Assembly (NCBI GenBank): GCA_021464245.1
Contig: JADCRB010000029.1
Coordinates: forward strand, 1,070,660-1,134,659
Direction of reading: 5' to 3'
From: Carallia brachiata
Lineage: Eukaryota > Streptophyta > Magnoliopsida > Malpighiales > Rhizophoraceae
DNA: 64,000 bases
Shown: in pieces, positions 35,455 through 47,600 of the stretch
Layout: each line of letters begins with the position of its first letter
Position numbering within the stretch: the stretch's first letter is position 1
The notes under the pieces: generated by a model
Told to the model about the DNA's origin: nothing
What the model saw: the letters and a program-made list of their open reading frames with translations, nothing else
The model's database searches: none
Translations under genes and position numbers: made by a program

Positions 35455-38400
35455 CAAGGTTTTAAGATTGAGATTCTACCTATGATCGTTTTGGAAATGT
35501 CAGGATCGAATCGTAAGGTCGGACCGTAAAATCGTAAAATTCTATCAAAATTAACAAGAAAAAAGTTAAGAACAATAATAAAAATGTAATTTTAAATTTT
35601 ATGCATTCCATAAATTTTATATTAAAATTCAAGTATAAACAATCTCATATATATATATATATATATGAACAATAAAACAATAATCAAGGCATTAATCACA
35701 CATAAACTAGTCAAGACAATTCATACAAATTCATATCCAAGTTGTTTTGATCACCATTAATATCCAACAATACACAAAACAATACATCATCATAGTTAAC
35801 AACCTAATTTTGATCATTATCACCTTGATTTACATGGTCATCATAATCCTTATAGGTTTGTGACACTTCTTCAACACTTTCTAAATTGTAGTTGCACCCA
35901 AAATCATAAAAAATTGGATCATTCTCAAATATGCCATCTTGTCTTCATCACTGATGTCATAAATTTTCACATTAGTTAACCCAAATTCATCAGAACCTAT
36001 ATCATCTAAATAAATTAAAAGTTAAGTAGATGGTAAAAAGTTTTAAAGTTTAGACAACTTTGATGACATACAATGCAAATAAAGACTTACATGCTTCTCT
36101 CAAATTTCTTGCAATACATTATACTTCTCCTTCATCTCCATCTACGTTCGATGCTTGCAAATGCATAGCTCTATCAAGAATATCAAACCAATTTCCTTTG
36201 TTGAAGACTTGGATTTTTCTTCTCTGTTATCCACTCATCATCGAAAGGTATGTCATCAAAAGAAATAGAATTGGACGAAGAAATAGATTTTAAAGCCTTA
36301 CTGTTTCTTTTCACATCCCTTTCTTTCAATTTCAAATTGTACATAACAAACACCAAATCATTCAATTTTTGTTGGCGCATATAATTTCTTCTCTTGGAAT
36401 GAACCTAATTAAATAATAAGAATTAAAATGATTAAATAACAAAATAATATAAATAGTTACTAGGTCCAGTGACTTTATCAGATTATATCAAATTCAATAC
36501 ATTTTTTTACTATATCATTTCAAAAGCACTCCAATTACGTTCACAGTCTGATGAATTACATGTTAAGCTTAAAATTCAAATGGCAAACCTTTTCAATTCA
36601 AGACATTCATCTCCATAACAATCCCACCAATCAGCTATATATAACATTACATTAAGCTTAGATTTTAAAGCTAGAATGATAATATTCTAAATAAACAAAA
36701 AAAAAAAAACACTGCATTCAAAAAAATTACCTGGAGACTTTCCTTTTCTTATCATTATTGCTAATTCAATACCAAAGAGACCTTTTGCATTCTTAAAGCA
36801 TCAATTTGCAAATCTATTGCAACTCTTTCATCATCATTAGGAATCATTCTTTCAATACAATGGCATAGTCCAATTTTGAAATCAGCACTAGCTTTGAAAT
36901 CAAGACTATAATGAAAATGGAGATTCAGATAGTATGCAGCAAGATGCAAAGACATGTTCGGTTGAAGTTGCCATCGACTATTGACAATATCCAATATTGG
37001 CATGTAACTGCAAAGTAAGTCAACAAAAAAAGTAACTAAGAAACATTAACAATTTTGGATTAGTAATGAAGTAATAATATGCAAACAAAAGAACCAGATA
37101 TGGAACTCAATATGTATATTTCGTTAATTTCATAGTGACTATTCTAATTTAATGTACTGGAACAACGACACAATATACTGGATTCATTCCAAAAAGTAAT
37201 GATTGGCAAGGAAATTTTAGATGATCAATTCACTGCCACCACATAACATTATGCTATTGACGACCATTTGATCATTTATGTGCGTTTCATTCATGGCTAG
37301 GCCTTCCAGATGTTCATTGTCGCTGTTGCACGTTTGCATAAAACTAATGTGAATTTTTTATACATATAAATATTGAAGTTCACAATTGGATACATAATAT
37401 TTTTACCTTCCAAATTCTCTTTAGTTAAAATAAATAAATAGAAAAAAGGGGTCGGGCATGCATCTCACCTAAAAAAGTACAGGTCGAAAAAAATAAAAAT
37501 GCACATAAAAAAAGAATAATAAAATTAAGGGTAAAAGATGATGTTAAAATATATTTATATCTTTAATTCTAAGTCATTTGATGTCAATATCTTAATATTA
37601 TTAATCTTTAATTCTAGGTCATTTGATGCCAATATCTTAAGACTTTTTCCAGTTTGTTATCTCTCTCAAATACTTAAGACTTTTATACCATTCCCGAGCC
37701 AACAAGAATAGTCTGTTTTCATCAATTATTTCTAGCTGCAGAAATTTCTAAACTTGAAGTTAACAAGACAATGTACGAAATCAAAAAAGTCACACAAATT
37801 ACTATTCTTTCCTTTTGTTTCTTAGTTATTTACCTTTTTTTGATATTGTTGAAATTTGCTTGGATTGCAGTCTTGGCTTGGTTCATGACTTCATAAATGA
37901 ATCCCATCAGAGGCTTTTCATCACCATCTACCATACAAAACACTTTGACAAGAGGAGAGGCAGCTATCGAACATGCAGTAACAAGTGGCCAAAAATCGTG
38001 GCTATCCAAGACAATTTCCTCTATCTTATTTCCTTTTACATTTCTTGCAAATCTACTAGACTTCTACTCGTTAAAAGTAAACATATTAATGAGGACTCCT
38101 TTTTGCTCATTAAAACAATTTAAGGTAAAACATGTTGTAGCAAATCGAGTGACTGTAGGTCTAATCAACTCACCTTTTTTTTAGTAAACTCTTTCATCCA
38201 ATTAAGAAGCACAGTGCTTGAATGGATGTATGTTATGATCTTTCTACTTCTTGGAACAGTTACCTTATGAACATCAATATTCTTATCAAAATCCTCTAAC
38301 ATAAGATCTATGCAATGTGCAGCACAAGGTGTCTAAAATAGCTTTTTTCTTTTTGCCATCAAATACTCTCCAGCTAACTTGTAATTGGAAGTATTATCCG

Positions 38401-40812
38401 TCACAACTTGCACAACATTTTTTTTCCCAACTTTTTTTGCAACTTCATCTACCATCTTAAAAATTTTCTTAGTTGTTTTGGAGATCTCAGAAGTGTCAAT
38501 GGAAGACAAAAGCATTATTCTTTTGGGACTGTTTACCAAAAAAATTGCAAATTAATCGCTTTTTTTATCGGTCCATTCATCAGACATTATTGTACATCTT
38601 ATTTTTTTTTTTTTTTACTTTAATTCATAGTCCTCAAGTAAATGCAAGGTCTTCTTTACTTCTTAATTCAAAAACTTCACCTTTATTTCATGATAAAAAG
38701 GTGGTTTAAGCCCAACACCATATTTTCTAATTGTATCAACCATTCGAGGAAACTTGGGGTTATTTACACAATTGAAAGGGATGACGCTAGTGTAAAAGAA
38801 TCGACAAATCTATTGGCAAACTTCTTCTGATTGCTACTTTTTAAAAAATTGATTGATGCTTCTTTGCTTCTTTGAGGGAGCAACAAAATCATCTATAGTT
38901 CTCTTTCTTTTAGATTGTTGCCCATCTTCTTCTAAGTTGACTTCTTTGCTAAAGTCTTCAAATGTCCTCTTCTAAATTTCTGCCTTTTGTGATTAGTCCC
39001 ATAAAAGATCTATAAATATTTTTCTCACATCCTCGGACACCTTAGGACAAGGCTCAACATTCTGATTTATTCCAGCCAAATGATGTTTGTGCCGATATAT
39101 GCCACCACCTCTTACTGTTTCACAATATTGACACTTGACTTTTTTTGTCGCATTATCTACCTCTATCCCACATTCTCATCCAGCATCAGATCTATTTTCT
39201 AGTGCATTCTTTCATTTGTTTTTTCCAGATCCACTAGAATTGACACTAGCACTTAACATATTAGTATTCACCTAAAAGACACCTGACAGTACATTAAAAT
39301 AGAAAAGCTAATAAGGAATTAGCATACAAGCATCAAACAATCAATTCCAGTACCTAAGAATTTTATATGCTATATGAATTTTGGTATCAATATTAAACAA
39401 AAGCCTTTCATACGCCATATGAATTTTGGTATCACTTTCAAGTTTCAAAAGCAATTAACAACTTAGGCAAGCAAGCACCATCCAAAAGTATGGTCTTTCT
39501 ATTTTATAAGGCAACCAAACAAACGATTGTCTGCAACCAAACAAACGATTGTCTACTGAAATTTACCATACCATAAACTGCACTTGTATAACAATTGCCA
39601 TGCACTTATGAATTGTATCTAAGAATTTGTTAAATTGCCAATCCACGCACTCATCAGTTTGATGGGATGTTTAGATTAAACTGGAATTTTGGAGTATGGC
39701 CAAGTATTTGTGCAAATCTCTAGCAATAAGTAAAGGTAGTCATATAATGATTCTATTACATTTGGAAGTAGTAGACCAGAAGTTATTGAGGGAAGGATAG
39801 TTGTAGCTAAAAACCCATGCTTGCATCCAGGTGATGTGCGCATTTTAAGGGCAATCAATGTGCCAGCTTTGCATTATATGGTGGATTGTGTCGTTTTTCC
39901 ATAGAAATTGGAACCTTGGAGTATGGCTAGGTATGGCCAAGTCTGTGTCTAGTAAGTAGTAACTATTCAACTCAACCCCAACTAAAAATTTATATCCTAA
40001 ACAGTATCAAGTAATCACTAATTAATCACAGATATTATTCAATCACTAATTAGAAAAATTCTCACAGCATTCATTTTAATTTCATAAATCAATTCAAAAT
40101 AAAAGAAAATGAGGATATTATACAAGATGTGGAGATTGATAACCACCCTCTTTGATGACAGAGCGGATTCCCAATTTATGTATGCTAACTACTAATTTAA
40201 TGGAAACTACAAGTATCGAATCAAGCAAAATAAAAATACTAATGAAAATTAGCAAGAAAAAACATAAACCCAATTCAAATTGAAAGTTAGAAGTCAAAAA
40301 CCCATAAAAGAAAAAGGAAAAAAACAATACCTTCAATAGAAGCAGTTTACCCTTTGGTTGGAAAGATCCATAACCCTTTGATTGTACTAAGGAGGAAGTG
40401 AGGAATTATGAAAATAAAAGGAAAAGAAAAGAACGCCTATTGATGCCGATGTGAATCTGTGACACTATGATGTCATTTGCCAAAGTTGAAGTGGAGATCA
40501 AAGGAAATCAAATTCGAAAGGAAAAGAATGTAAAAGGAAACGAGGAAGGAACTTGATTCGTCTGATCACTGATGGGCTTTGTGAATTGTGAATCGTGAAT
40601 TTGTGAATTGTGATGCATGTTCTCCATTTTTGCAATTGAAAATATTATTGTTTGTGGGATCGGTAGGATCGTATTACCGAACCTACGACTTCAATCGCGA
40701 TCCTATAACGATTTCACCTAAAAGTGATTTTTCAAGCGATCCGGATCATTGGCCTTATAAGATCGTAAGATCTTACGATACTACAATTTGGATCACGATT
40801 TTAACAACCATA
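35455..40812 (-). mobile_element. hAT transposon, 5.36 kb, inactive
   Basis: Flanked by 8-bp direct repeats GTAACAAC (35447-35454) and GTAATAAC (40813-40820), one mismatch. Ends are CAAGGTTTTAAGATTG (left) and TATGGTTGTTAAAATCG (right, reverse-complemented). Subterminal regions at 35500-35540 and 40655-40800 are dense in GATCGTA/GGATCG motifs, as in the element at 4526-5706. The - strand carries a decayed hAT transposase. Internal short direct repeats occur at 37557-37650 and 39515-39560. Confidence 0.82.
35804..39259 (-). pseudogene. hAT transposase pseudogene (BED finger, DUF659, C-terminal region)
   Basis: Reading the - strand from 39259: MLSASVNSSG opens a BED-type zinc finger (VKCQYCETVRGGGIYRHKHHLAG, about 39060-39140) followed by VEPCPKVSEDVRKI. 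A DUF659-like block (VVQVVTDNTSNYKLAGEYL) lies at about 38345-38420. Further pieces lie near 37900-38180, and the hAT C-terminal region near 36760-37000 (LHLAAYYLNLHFHYS). The acidic tail ends at TAG (35804). Numerous stops and frameshifts break it, including stops on both sides of the finger and a 1-nt loss in the tail, so no transposase can be made. The family normally binds its subterminal repeats and cuts with an RNase H-like core. Confidence 0.75.
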
Positions 40813-40866
40813 GTAATAACAACTCCCAAATGCAAAACCAAACATACCCCAAGTACTGTTGGCTAC

Positions 40867-41340
40867 TGTTGGAAAAATTTTTCCCTTATTTTGAAGCTTG
40901 TAAGCGTAAGAGTCGAATATGTAGTATTTGTTGGGATTTTTCGGATCCCGAACGCCCTCAAAAAGCAGGATCCATTTTAACTATATAGATATATGAATTA
41001 ATGAAAATAAAAATAAATACACATGCACAAAGTATTTACGTGGTTTGATAAGTTCCTACCTAGGTCCACGAAGAGAATACAATATATTATTATGTAAGAA
41101 ATACACCACACAATTGGAGATCCTATGTTTATTATCCAAACCCAAATCCCATGAACACTCATCTCACACCCCAATAGCCTGCCCAAGAATTACACTAGGA
41201 GACACTGTAAACATCATTAGAGACTATACCCAGATCAAGACTAGCCCCTTGCTTGACTCTCTCTACTCTCCTCTCCTCTCTCAGCTTCTCTCATCCTCAA
41301 TTTCTGTCTTTATCACGGGCACATACACCAATTGATCATT
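40867..41340. mobile_element. LTR-like retrotransposon fragment
   Basis: Starts with TGTTGG-type sequence and contains TTACGTGGTTTGATAAG followed by CTACCTAGGTCCACGAAGAG (41036-41075). This resembles the 'ACGTGGTTCGG..CTACGTCCACGG' segment common in eudicot LTRs, followed by the usual C/T-rich stretch (41255-41300). No second LTR, primer-binding site or pol was found next to it, so it would be a solo or truncated LTR. Confidence 0.35.
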
Positions 41341-42600
41341 TTTAAAGGAATCTTTCAGGAGACTAATTTGCTCATCAATAAAAAATATTTTCGTTGAACA
41401 TGAATTGGTTATCAAGGGAAAATATTCCCATTTAACATGACTTGATCACCAAAACAAAAAATTTCTCTTACAGTCTGACTTGACTACAAAAAGAACAATC
41501 TTTCCTTTTAATCTTTCTACCTCAACACATGGGATGGACCCTAACATATTATACTACTTTATACATATACCCAAATACACTTTCAGAGCATATGACCAGT
41601 GCGATGATCTCGAATGGAGGACCCACTTCAAGACAACCGCAACCCTCAAATCACAGAAATGACAAACAAAAAACTCGGTCCAAGATAAAGGCTAAAACAA
41701 CACAAGTGCTCAATGTAGATAAATATCAGTATAGGTTCAAATGCATAAAAGTCCAAAGCCCAATAAACTAGGCCTAGCATCACAAACCAAAATATATATA
41801 CAGGCTTACAAAAAAAAATCATACCAGCAGAGTCTCTACTATAAACATAAACACATATACATAAGAAAGTACCCCTAGCAGCTTATAGGAATGCTCTGAT
41901 CGACAAACAGAGACTTGAGCTACAGAATTTGAAAGTGTTAAAGAGATAAAGAGTGAGATATACTGATGTTTTAGTGAATAAGCCCACCATACATAAAGTA
42001 GGTGAGGGACTGTACCAACTATAATCAAAATAGATCAAAAGCAAGCACATATATATAGTCAATAATATACAAGTTTTATTCCAAATCATAGGTTAAGTAA
42101 ACATATCTCACGAACATAACTAGAGAGCAAAACAATAGACATGTTTATTCTCAATAAAATACTTCACATGAAATTAGCCAGCCAACATGGTCACTCTTCG
42201 GTTATGTTCAGTAGTGGTCGCACCTATCCATCGAGGTGCACCACAGATACAAGCTCAGTATACACATTGTCTATCGTGACCTCCAATAGCTAAGTGCCAA
42301 ATAACTCGTCTCAACCTAGTATGTTCGTATAAATTTTAAATGTCAACCAATAATAATCCTCAAGTGGTCAAGACATAAAAAAAACAAGCATATATAAGAA
42401 TAATAACAATCAAATATAATAAATCACTCTCCTCTATCTAGGGTTTCTAATTCATTTTATCAAAAACTTACCACCAACAATATAGTTTATTAATTCGATC
42501 ATTGAAAAGTGATTATCTAGATACTAGGTAGTAATCAAACAAAATAATATAAAATAATCAAGGTAACCTACATGTCAAGATTATTCAGCACAGTCTAGCT
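41341..42600. other. repeat-derived spacer, no gene
   Basis: Probably more retrotransposon debris belonging to the fragments on either side. No protein match could be read. Confidence 0.35.
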
Positions 42601-43089
42601 ATTTCAAAATTCACGAGGTTGGCGTAAGTGACGGTGTAATGGTCTCTGATGATCCTAAACAAGTCAAATAAATTATAAAATGTATAGGTTTTAATCTACA
42701 ATTATAACTTGACTCTAATTATTTGTAAAATAAATGTCTACACAACATAAGTTAAAAGCTACCCTTACTGCTTGAGTTTAGAAAGTGATCTTAGAAGACA
42801 AGTGAGCAAATGGTACTTTAAGCTTTGGTACAACACAATATGAAACAATTAGAATGGCCACACATTTATATTGTAACTTGTGAAGGCTAGCTACCTAAAT
42901 AGATGACACGGTTGGCCTACTCGTCATTTGGATGATTTGTTAGTTGACAGGTGGTGTTAAGTTGTCATTTAGGAAAGCATAAGAGACCAAAATGTGTAGT
43001 ATACTTGGCAGGGAAAGGGAAAGTGCATGTGAACTTATTTCATAAGCTGCCACCTATTTCTCAAGGGTATAGAATATCACTGTCTATCC
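42601..43089 (-). mobile_element. possible 3' LTR/untranslated part of the gypsy remnant
   Basis: Lies immediately 3' of the pol remnant on the - strand. It has a TATAAATG-like box near 42865 and a mixed composition, as expected of an LTR U3/R region. LTR ends were not located, so this is positional inference only. Confidence 0.25.
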
Positions 43090-44070
43090 CATTAAATTAA
43101 ATTTGTCCTCAAATTTACCAAGTGTTAAGTTTACTTACCATGAGTCGAGAACAAATGTGGATACTTTGCTTTTGTATCCATTTCAGTTTCCCAAGTGACT
43201 TCTCTTCCAGGTTGGGTATCCCAAGCTACTTTAACTAATATGACTTCTTTGGAGCGTAGCTTCTTCATACTAGTCTCCAGGATTTCACCTGGTTGCACTT
43301 TATAAGACAGATCGTACTTTCAATTGTATTGGGTGATGAATAACTATGTGTGATGGATCAGGAAGATACTTCCATAACATTGACACATGGAATATTAGGT
43401 GAATTCGAGATAATTTTGATGGTAGCTCCAATTTATAGGTTGTGGCTCCAACACGTTTTGTTATTTCATATGGACCAACAAAACAAAGACTAAGTTTCCC
43501 CTTTTTTTCAAGTTGAATCACACTTTTCATTGGTGAAACTTGTAATAATACTAAATTACCCACCATGAACTCCAATTCGCGCCTTTGATAATCTACATAT
43601 GCCTTTTGTCGGCTCTGGGCAGTTGTCATGCTATCTTGAATCAAACGAATTTTGTCCAATTTCTTTTCTAGCATTTTGGGTCCTAAAACAGGTTCCAATT
43701 GTTTTTTCTCACTGAATTAATCCCAATACAACGGTGATTGACACTTACAGCTATATAAGTCTTCATATGGGACCATTTTTATGGTTGACTAGTAGTTATT
43801 ATTGTACACAAATTCCATCAATGGCAAATGGTGGTCCCAACTACCTCCAAACTCCATCACACATGCTCGCAACATATTTTCTAAAGTCTGTATGGTACAC
43901 TCAAATTGACTGTTTGTCTATGAGTTAAATGTTATACTAAACTTTGATTGAGTCCTCCTCACCTTCTGAAATTCTTTCCAGAACCGTGAAGTGAATTTCA
44001 GTCCCCTGTCAGACACGATAGAAATTGGTACCCAATGCAAACTTACAATTTTATTTATATACAACTAAGT
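43090..44070 (-). pseudogene. Ty3/gypsy integrase remnant
   Basis: On the - strand: integrase core segments VSDRGLKFTSRFWKEFQ and [20 protein letters not shown], then [12 protein letters not shown], then the C-terminal region with VGNLVLLQVSPMK, FVGPYEITKRVG and YKLELPS...IHLIFHVSMLWKYLPDP. A shifted frame follows with WDTQPGREVTWETE and KYPHLF. The order is that of the 3' end of Ty3/gypsy pol. Several in-frame stops (after ITFNS, NNNY and YWD) and at least one frameshift show that it is dead. No reverse transcriptase part is recognisable further 5'. Confidence 0.75.
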
Positions 44071-44677
44071 CAACTTCTTAAAACCATAAGTTACTCGAAG
44101 ACTATCCAGTATTGCTAAAGATACAACCCTAATGAATTCCAAGTCTTGTCATTTGAGATATGATACTAAGACTATCCATATCATGGCTTTTGATGCTTTA
44201 CTAAAAATATTTAGGTGAATTGACCAAAAAAAAAAAAAAATTCAGTGAATTCCAAGTCTTGCCCTTGTTGAGATTGCCATATCACATATAGCAGTGTATA
44301 TAAAATTACTTAATCTACTAAATTGATCAATCTAACTAAAATCAAATTAAAATAACTAAAATTATTAAAAAAAATTAATTATAGTTTATAATTTAAGCAA
44401 ACTGTATTTAATAATTTTTGTTACAGTTTTGATATTAACATATAACAGCGGTGATATAAATGGAATAGAGGGCCCATTGTCTCAAACAATCATCCATGTG
44501 GACCACTTTTAATTTGGGGGCCCAAATAAAAGATCCTAATAAATCCTTCAATTCGAGCGCTCGAGTAGCAAGCTGGAGCAGGGCGCGGCGGCATCAAAAC
44601 AAAAGAAGATGAATTTTAATTAATTAATCAAGATAAGGCAGAAATACGGCAAGAGAAGAAGAAGGGGAGGAGGAGAA
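44071..44677. other. MutS2 upstream spacer
   Basis: AT-rich to about 44450, then a mixed leader region with an AG-rich run before the start codon (AGAAGAAGGGGAGGAGGAG). No clear TATA box. Confidence 0.4.
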
Positions 44678-47600
44678 ATGGTGTGCTGTGCGGTGGCGGC
44701 GGCGGTGGCGATGCGGTTGGCTATTTCTTCGTCTTCTTCTTCTTCTTCTTCTTGTACTTCGCGCAGCAGCAGCAGCGGTGCTGCTAAGATTGGGAGGAGT
44801 AGTAGTGGTTGTTATGGGGAGAAGGTGGTTACTATGAGATTCAACAGGAGCCACAAACGCTTTCCTAAACGAATTATCATTAGACAAAATGAACGACGGC
44901 GCTGCTGCTGCTGCTGCTCCTCCTCCTCCTCTTCCTACGCCTTAGCCTCTGACAACGACCACCAGAGCACGAAGAAGGAGAAGATCAGCAAAATTCAGCG
45001 TCAGAGTCTCATGGTCTTGGAATGGGACAAGCTTTGTGATCTGGTCGCCTCCTTTGCTTCTACTCCCTCGGCTCGTCAAGCTACCAAGGCATAATCTTCT
45101 TTCTCTCTCTTTCTGGATTTTTTTATTATTCTTGTTGGATTGAACATAATGATGTGTTTTTCCTTTTTTGGGGTTGGTCTGGTGGGGAGTAGGCTCAGCT
45201 ATGGTCTCTCAATCAGAGCTATGAAGAGAGTTTGAGACTTTTGGAAGAAACCAATGCAGCTATCCAAATGCACAACCATGGAGCTTTCCGCTTGGACTTC
45301 ACCACCCTCCACCCTCTTCTCGTCAGTTCTCCTTCACATATTTATATATATATATATTCCTAATTTATGTTTGCTTTTGGCAATCAAGACATTTATTTTA
45401 TCAATGCCTTGTCGAAAAGCTCGTAGCCTGCAGATTTTCTCACTCACTCCAGAATTGAACCCCAAAAGCCCCAACAATGAACCATATATTGAAATATAAT
45501 AACTATGATGGAATTTGGTTCTGTTTATCCACTTAGTGAATGAATAGATAAGATGACTAATTAAGTAACTTACTCTCTCTCAATCCAACGTCCGAATTTG
45601 TGTTGCTTTGCTCTTGAAGGTCAAATCTACTACCCAAAATGCTCGCAGAGGTTCGATGGTCAATGCAAATGAAGCAATGGCTGTTGCAGCCATGCTGGAG
45701 TTTGCACATAATTTGCAGCTTAATCTCAAAGCCACAATCAAGGAAGACGCTGATTGGCACGACCGATTTATGCCTCTTTCGCAACTGGTAGTTTCTCCTT
45801 CAAAAGTCTCTATTAGTTTCTCTATGTTTGCATCTTGTTCAATGGCTTTGCATCTTTCCTTTTCTCACTTCTTAAATTGTTTATATGTCCAAATGCATGC
45901 CTTGCAGATATCGGAAATGGTCGTTAATTTCTCACTGGTTCAGATGATACAGCGGGTCATAGATGAAGATGGCTCTGTGAAAGATTCTGCAGTTTGTGCC
46001 TTTTCTAACTGCATTTCTGCAAATATTGGAAGTTATTCTATTATCCTCTGTTTGAAGTCATTCAGGCACATCCAATCCCTTCCAATTCGGTTATTTACAA
46101 CTTCCTCTAGTCTCATTGATATCTTGATTTCCCTTCCCAGAGTTCTGCACTCAAACGGTCACGTGACCAAGTTCGGATGCTTGAGGCAAAGGTAAAACCT
46201 ACAGTAGAACAATCTTCCTTTCATGACACCTTGGGGCTAATAGTTCCTTGGAGAATTTTCCATGTTTTGTTTTTGGTTGATGGTGAGGAAATAAACCAGG
46301 TACATTCAAACTGCTGCAAACCATGTGTACTGGGTAAGTGAGTACCAGTCGAAAAGACAGAAGTTACTTTGTATACAAACTTAGAAAAGTTCCTGAAAGA
46401 CCCAGGTGTGGCCGGTGGCCCTTCGTGAATTTTTTGAACCACGCTAGCCCCATGTTGTCAACCACTTGGCCAACCCATTTAATTACTGTGTTGGCGAATC
46501 ACGTCATCTTTGTGTGATATATTTTCCTTTTTGCCACTGCTATGGTATCCAAGGAGTAACAAAGTTAATCCTGACAACATAAATGTCAACTATTCCACCT
46601 AAGCACAGATTCACATTGTTATCCTTTTTAAGACTCCTGTGTTGCCTCTGCTACCACTTTGACCTACATGCATGACCTTCAGGTTACATCTCCTCCATAT
46701 GTACTGAACCTATGCCTCATCTCTTCCCTTTGTTACGGCGCCTTCCTTGATTGCAGCTTTGAGATTAAGCTGCAAATTATGTGCAAACTCCACCATAGGC
46801 GCAACAGCCATTGGTTCATTTGCATTGACCAGCTAACCCATCCAAGCATTTTGGGTATCAGATTTGACCTTTTATTTTGTCGTGTAGAGAGTGTGACAGG
46901 TTTCTTATCCATTGCTTCATTTGCATTGACCACGAAAACCCTCCAAATTGTTTGGGTAGCAGATTGGACCTATTTTGTCATGAGAACAGTGTTCGAATCA
47001 ACAACTTCTTATGGATGTTTTTTGCTTATGGAGTTCCTTGCTAGAAGCTGCAATGTCCTTGAGCATGGGCATACCTCCTTGTGTGAGCCATATCAGCCTA
47101 CCCTGTCCAAAGATCTTGTGGCTTCTTGACATTGCTTTCTAGTTGCCAAGTTCTACATATCATGGGTGACATGCGTGTTCAAGATAGATCAAACTCTCTT
47201 TTGTTCATGAGAATTTTATTAGCACTTATAAATAATTTCAACGTCTTTTTGGATTTAGTATACATTGCATAAATTACTTGCTAATATGAAAAATGTGCTG
47301 TAATTAGAGTTGACTGAGTATTGTCTCTTGCAGTGGCATTATAATATTCAAATAACAGTTTCTAGCATTTGGTCATCGTTTAAGATTTCTTTCTCTGTTT
47401 CATCTCCACTTCATATTAAAACCATGCTTTTGTCCTCTTTGTTCAGTTGCATCAATTGATGGACAGCGTAATTAGGAATGAAATGAAAGAGGCATCCTTT
47501 TTGGTAAGATTACCACTATATACGTGCATCCTTGTGTTCTCATGGTTATGTCTCGTTTATTGCTATGAGTACTGGTCCAGGAAGTGAGTAAAGTTGATGG

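Larger units (their letters stand above)
31658..40850. mobile_element. PIF/Harbinger-like element with nested hAT insertion
   Basis: The left end GGGCTGTTTGGCTTACA (31658, preceded by TAA) and the right end, reverse-complemented, GGGGTATGTTTGGTTTTGCA (40850) form an imperfect inverted repeat of Harbinger type. The outer target site is TAA on the left; the right side reads CAA or AAG, so the duplication is imperfect. The part left of the hAT holds a decayed Myb/SANT-like gene, the usual second gene of PIF/Harbinger elements; no DDE transposase was recognised. Alternative right end: 35418, where TAA follows exactly but the inverted repeat is poorer. Removing the hAT at 35455-40812 joins the right subterminal region smoothly. 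Confidence 0.45.

Noticed and set aside
44624..44887. - strand frame with poly-Arg and poly-His
   Set aside because: Antisense shadow of the trinucleotide repeats in MutS2 exon 1.
46659..47129. 156-codon + strand frame in MutS2 intron 5
   Set aside because: Runs across the inverted exon 3 copies, so it is their antisense reading, not a gene.
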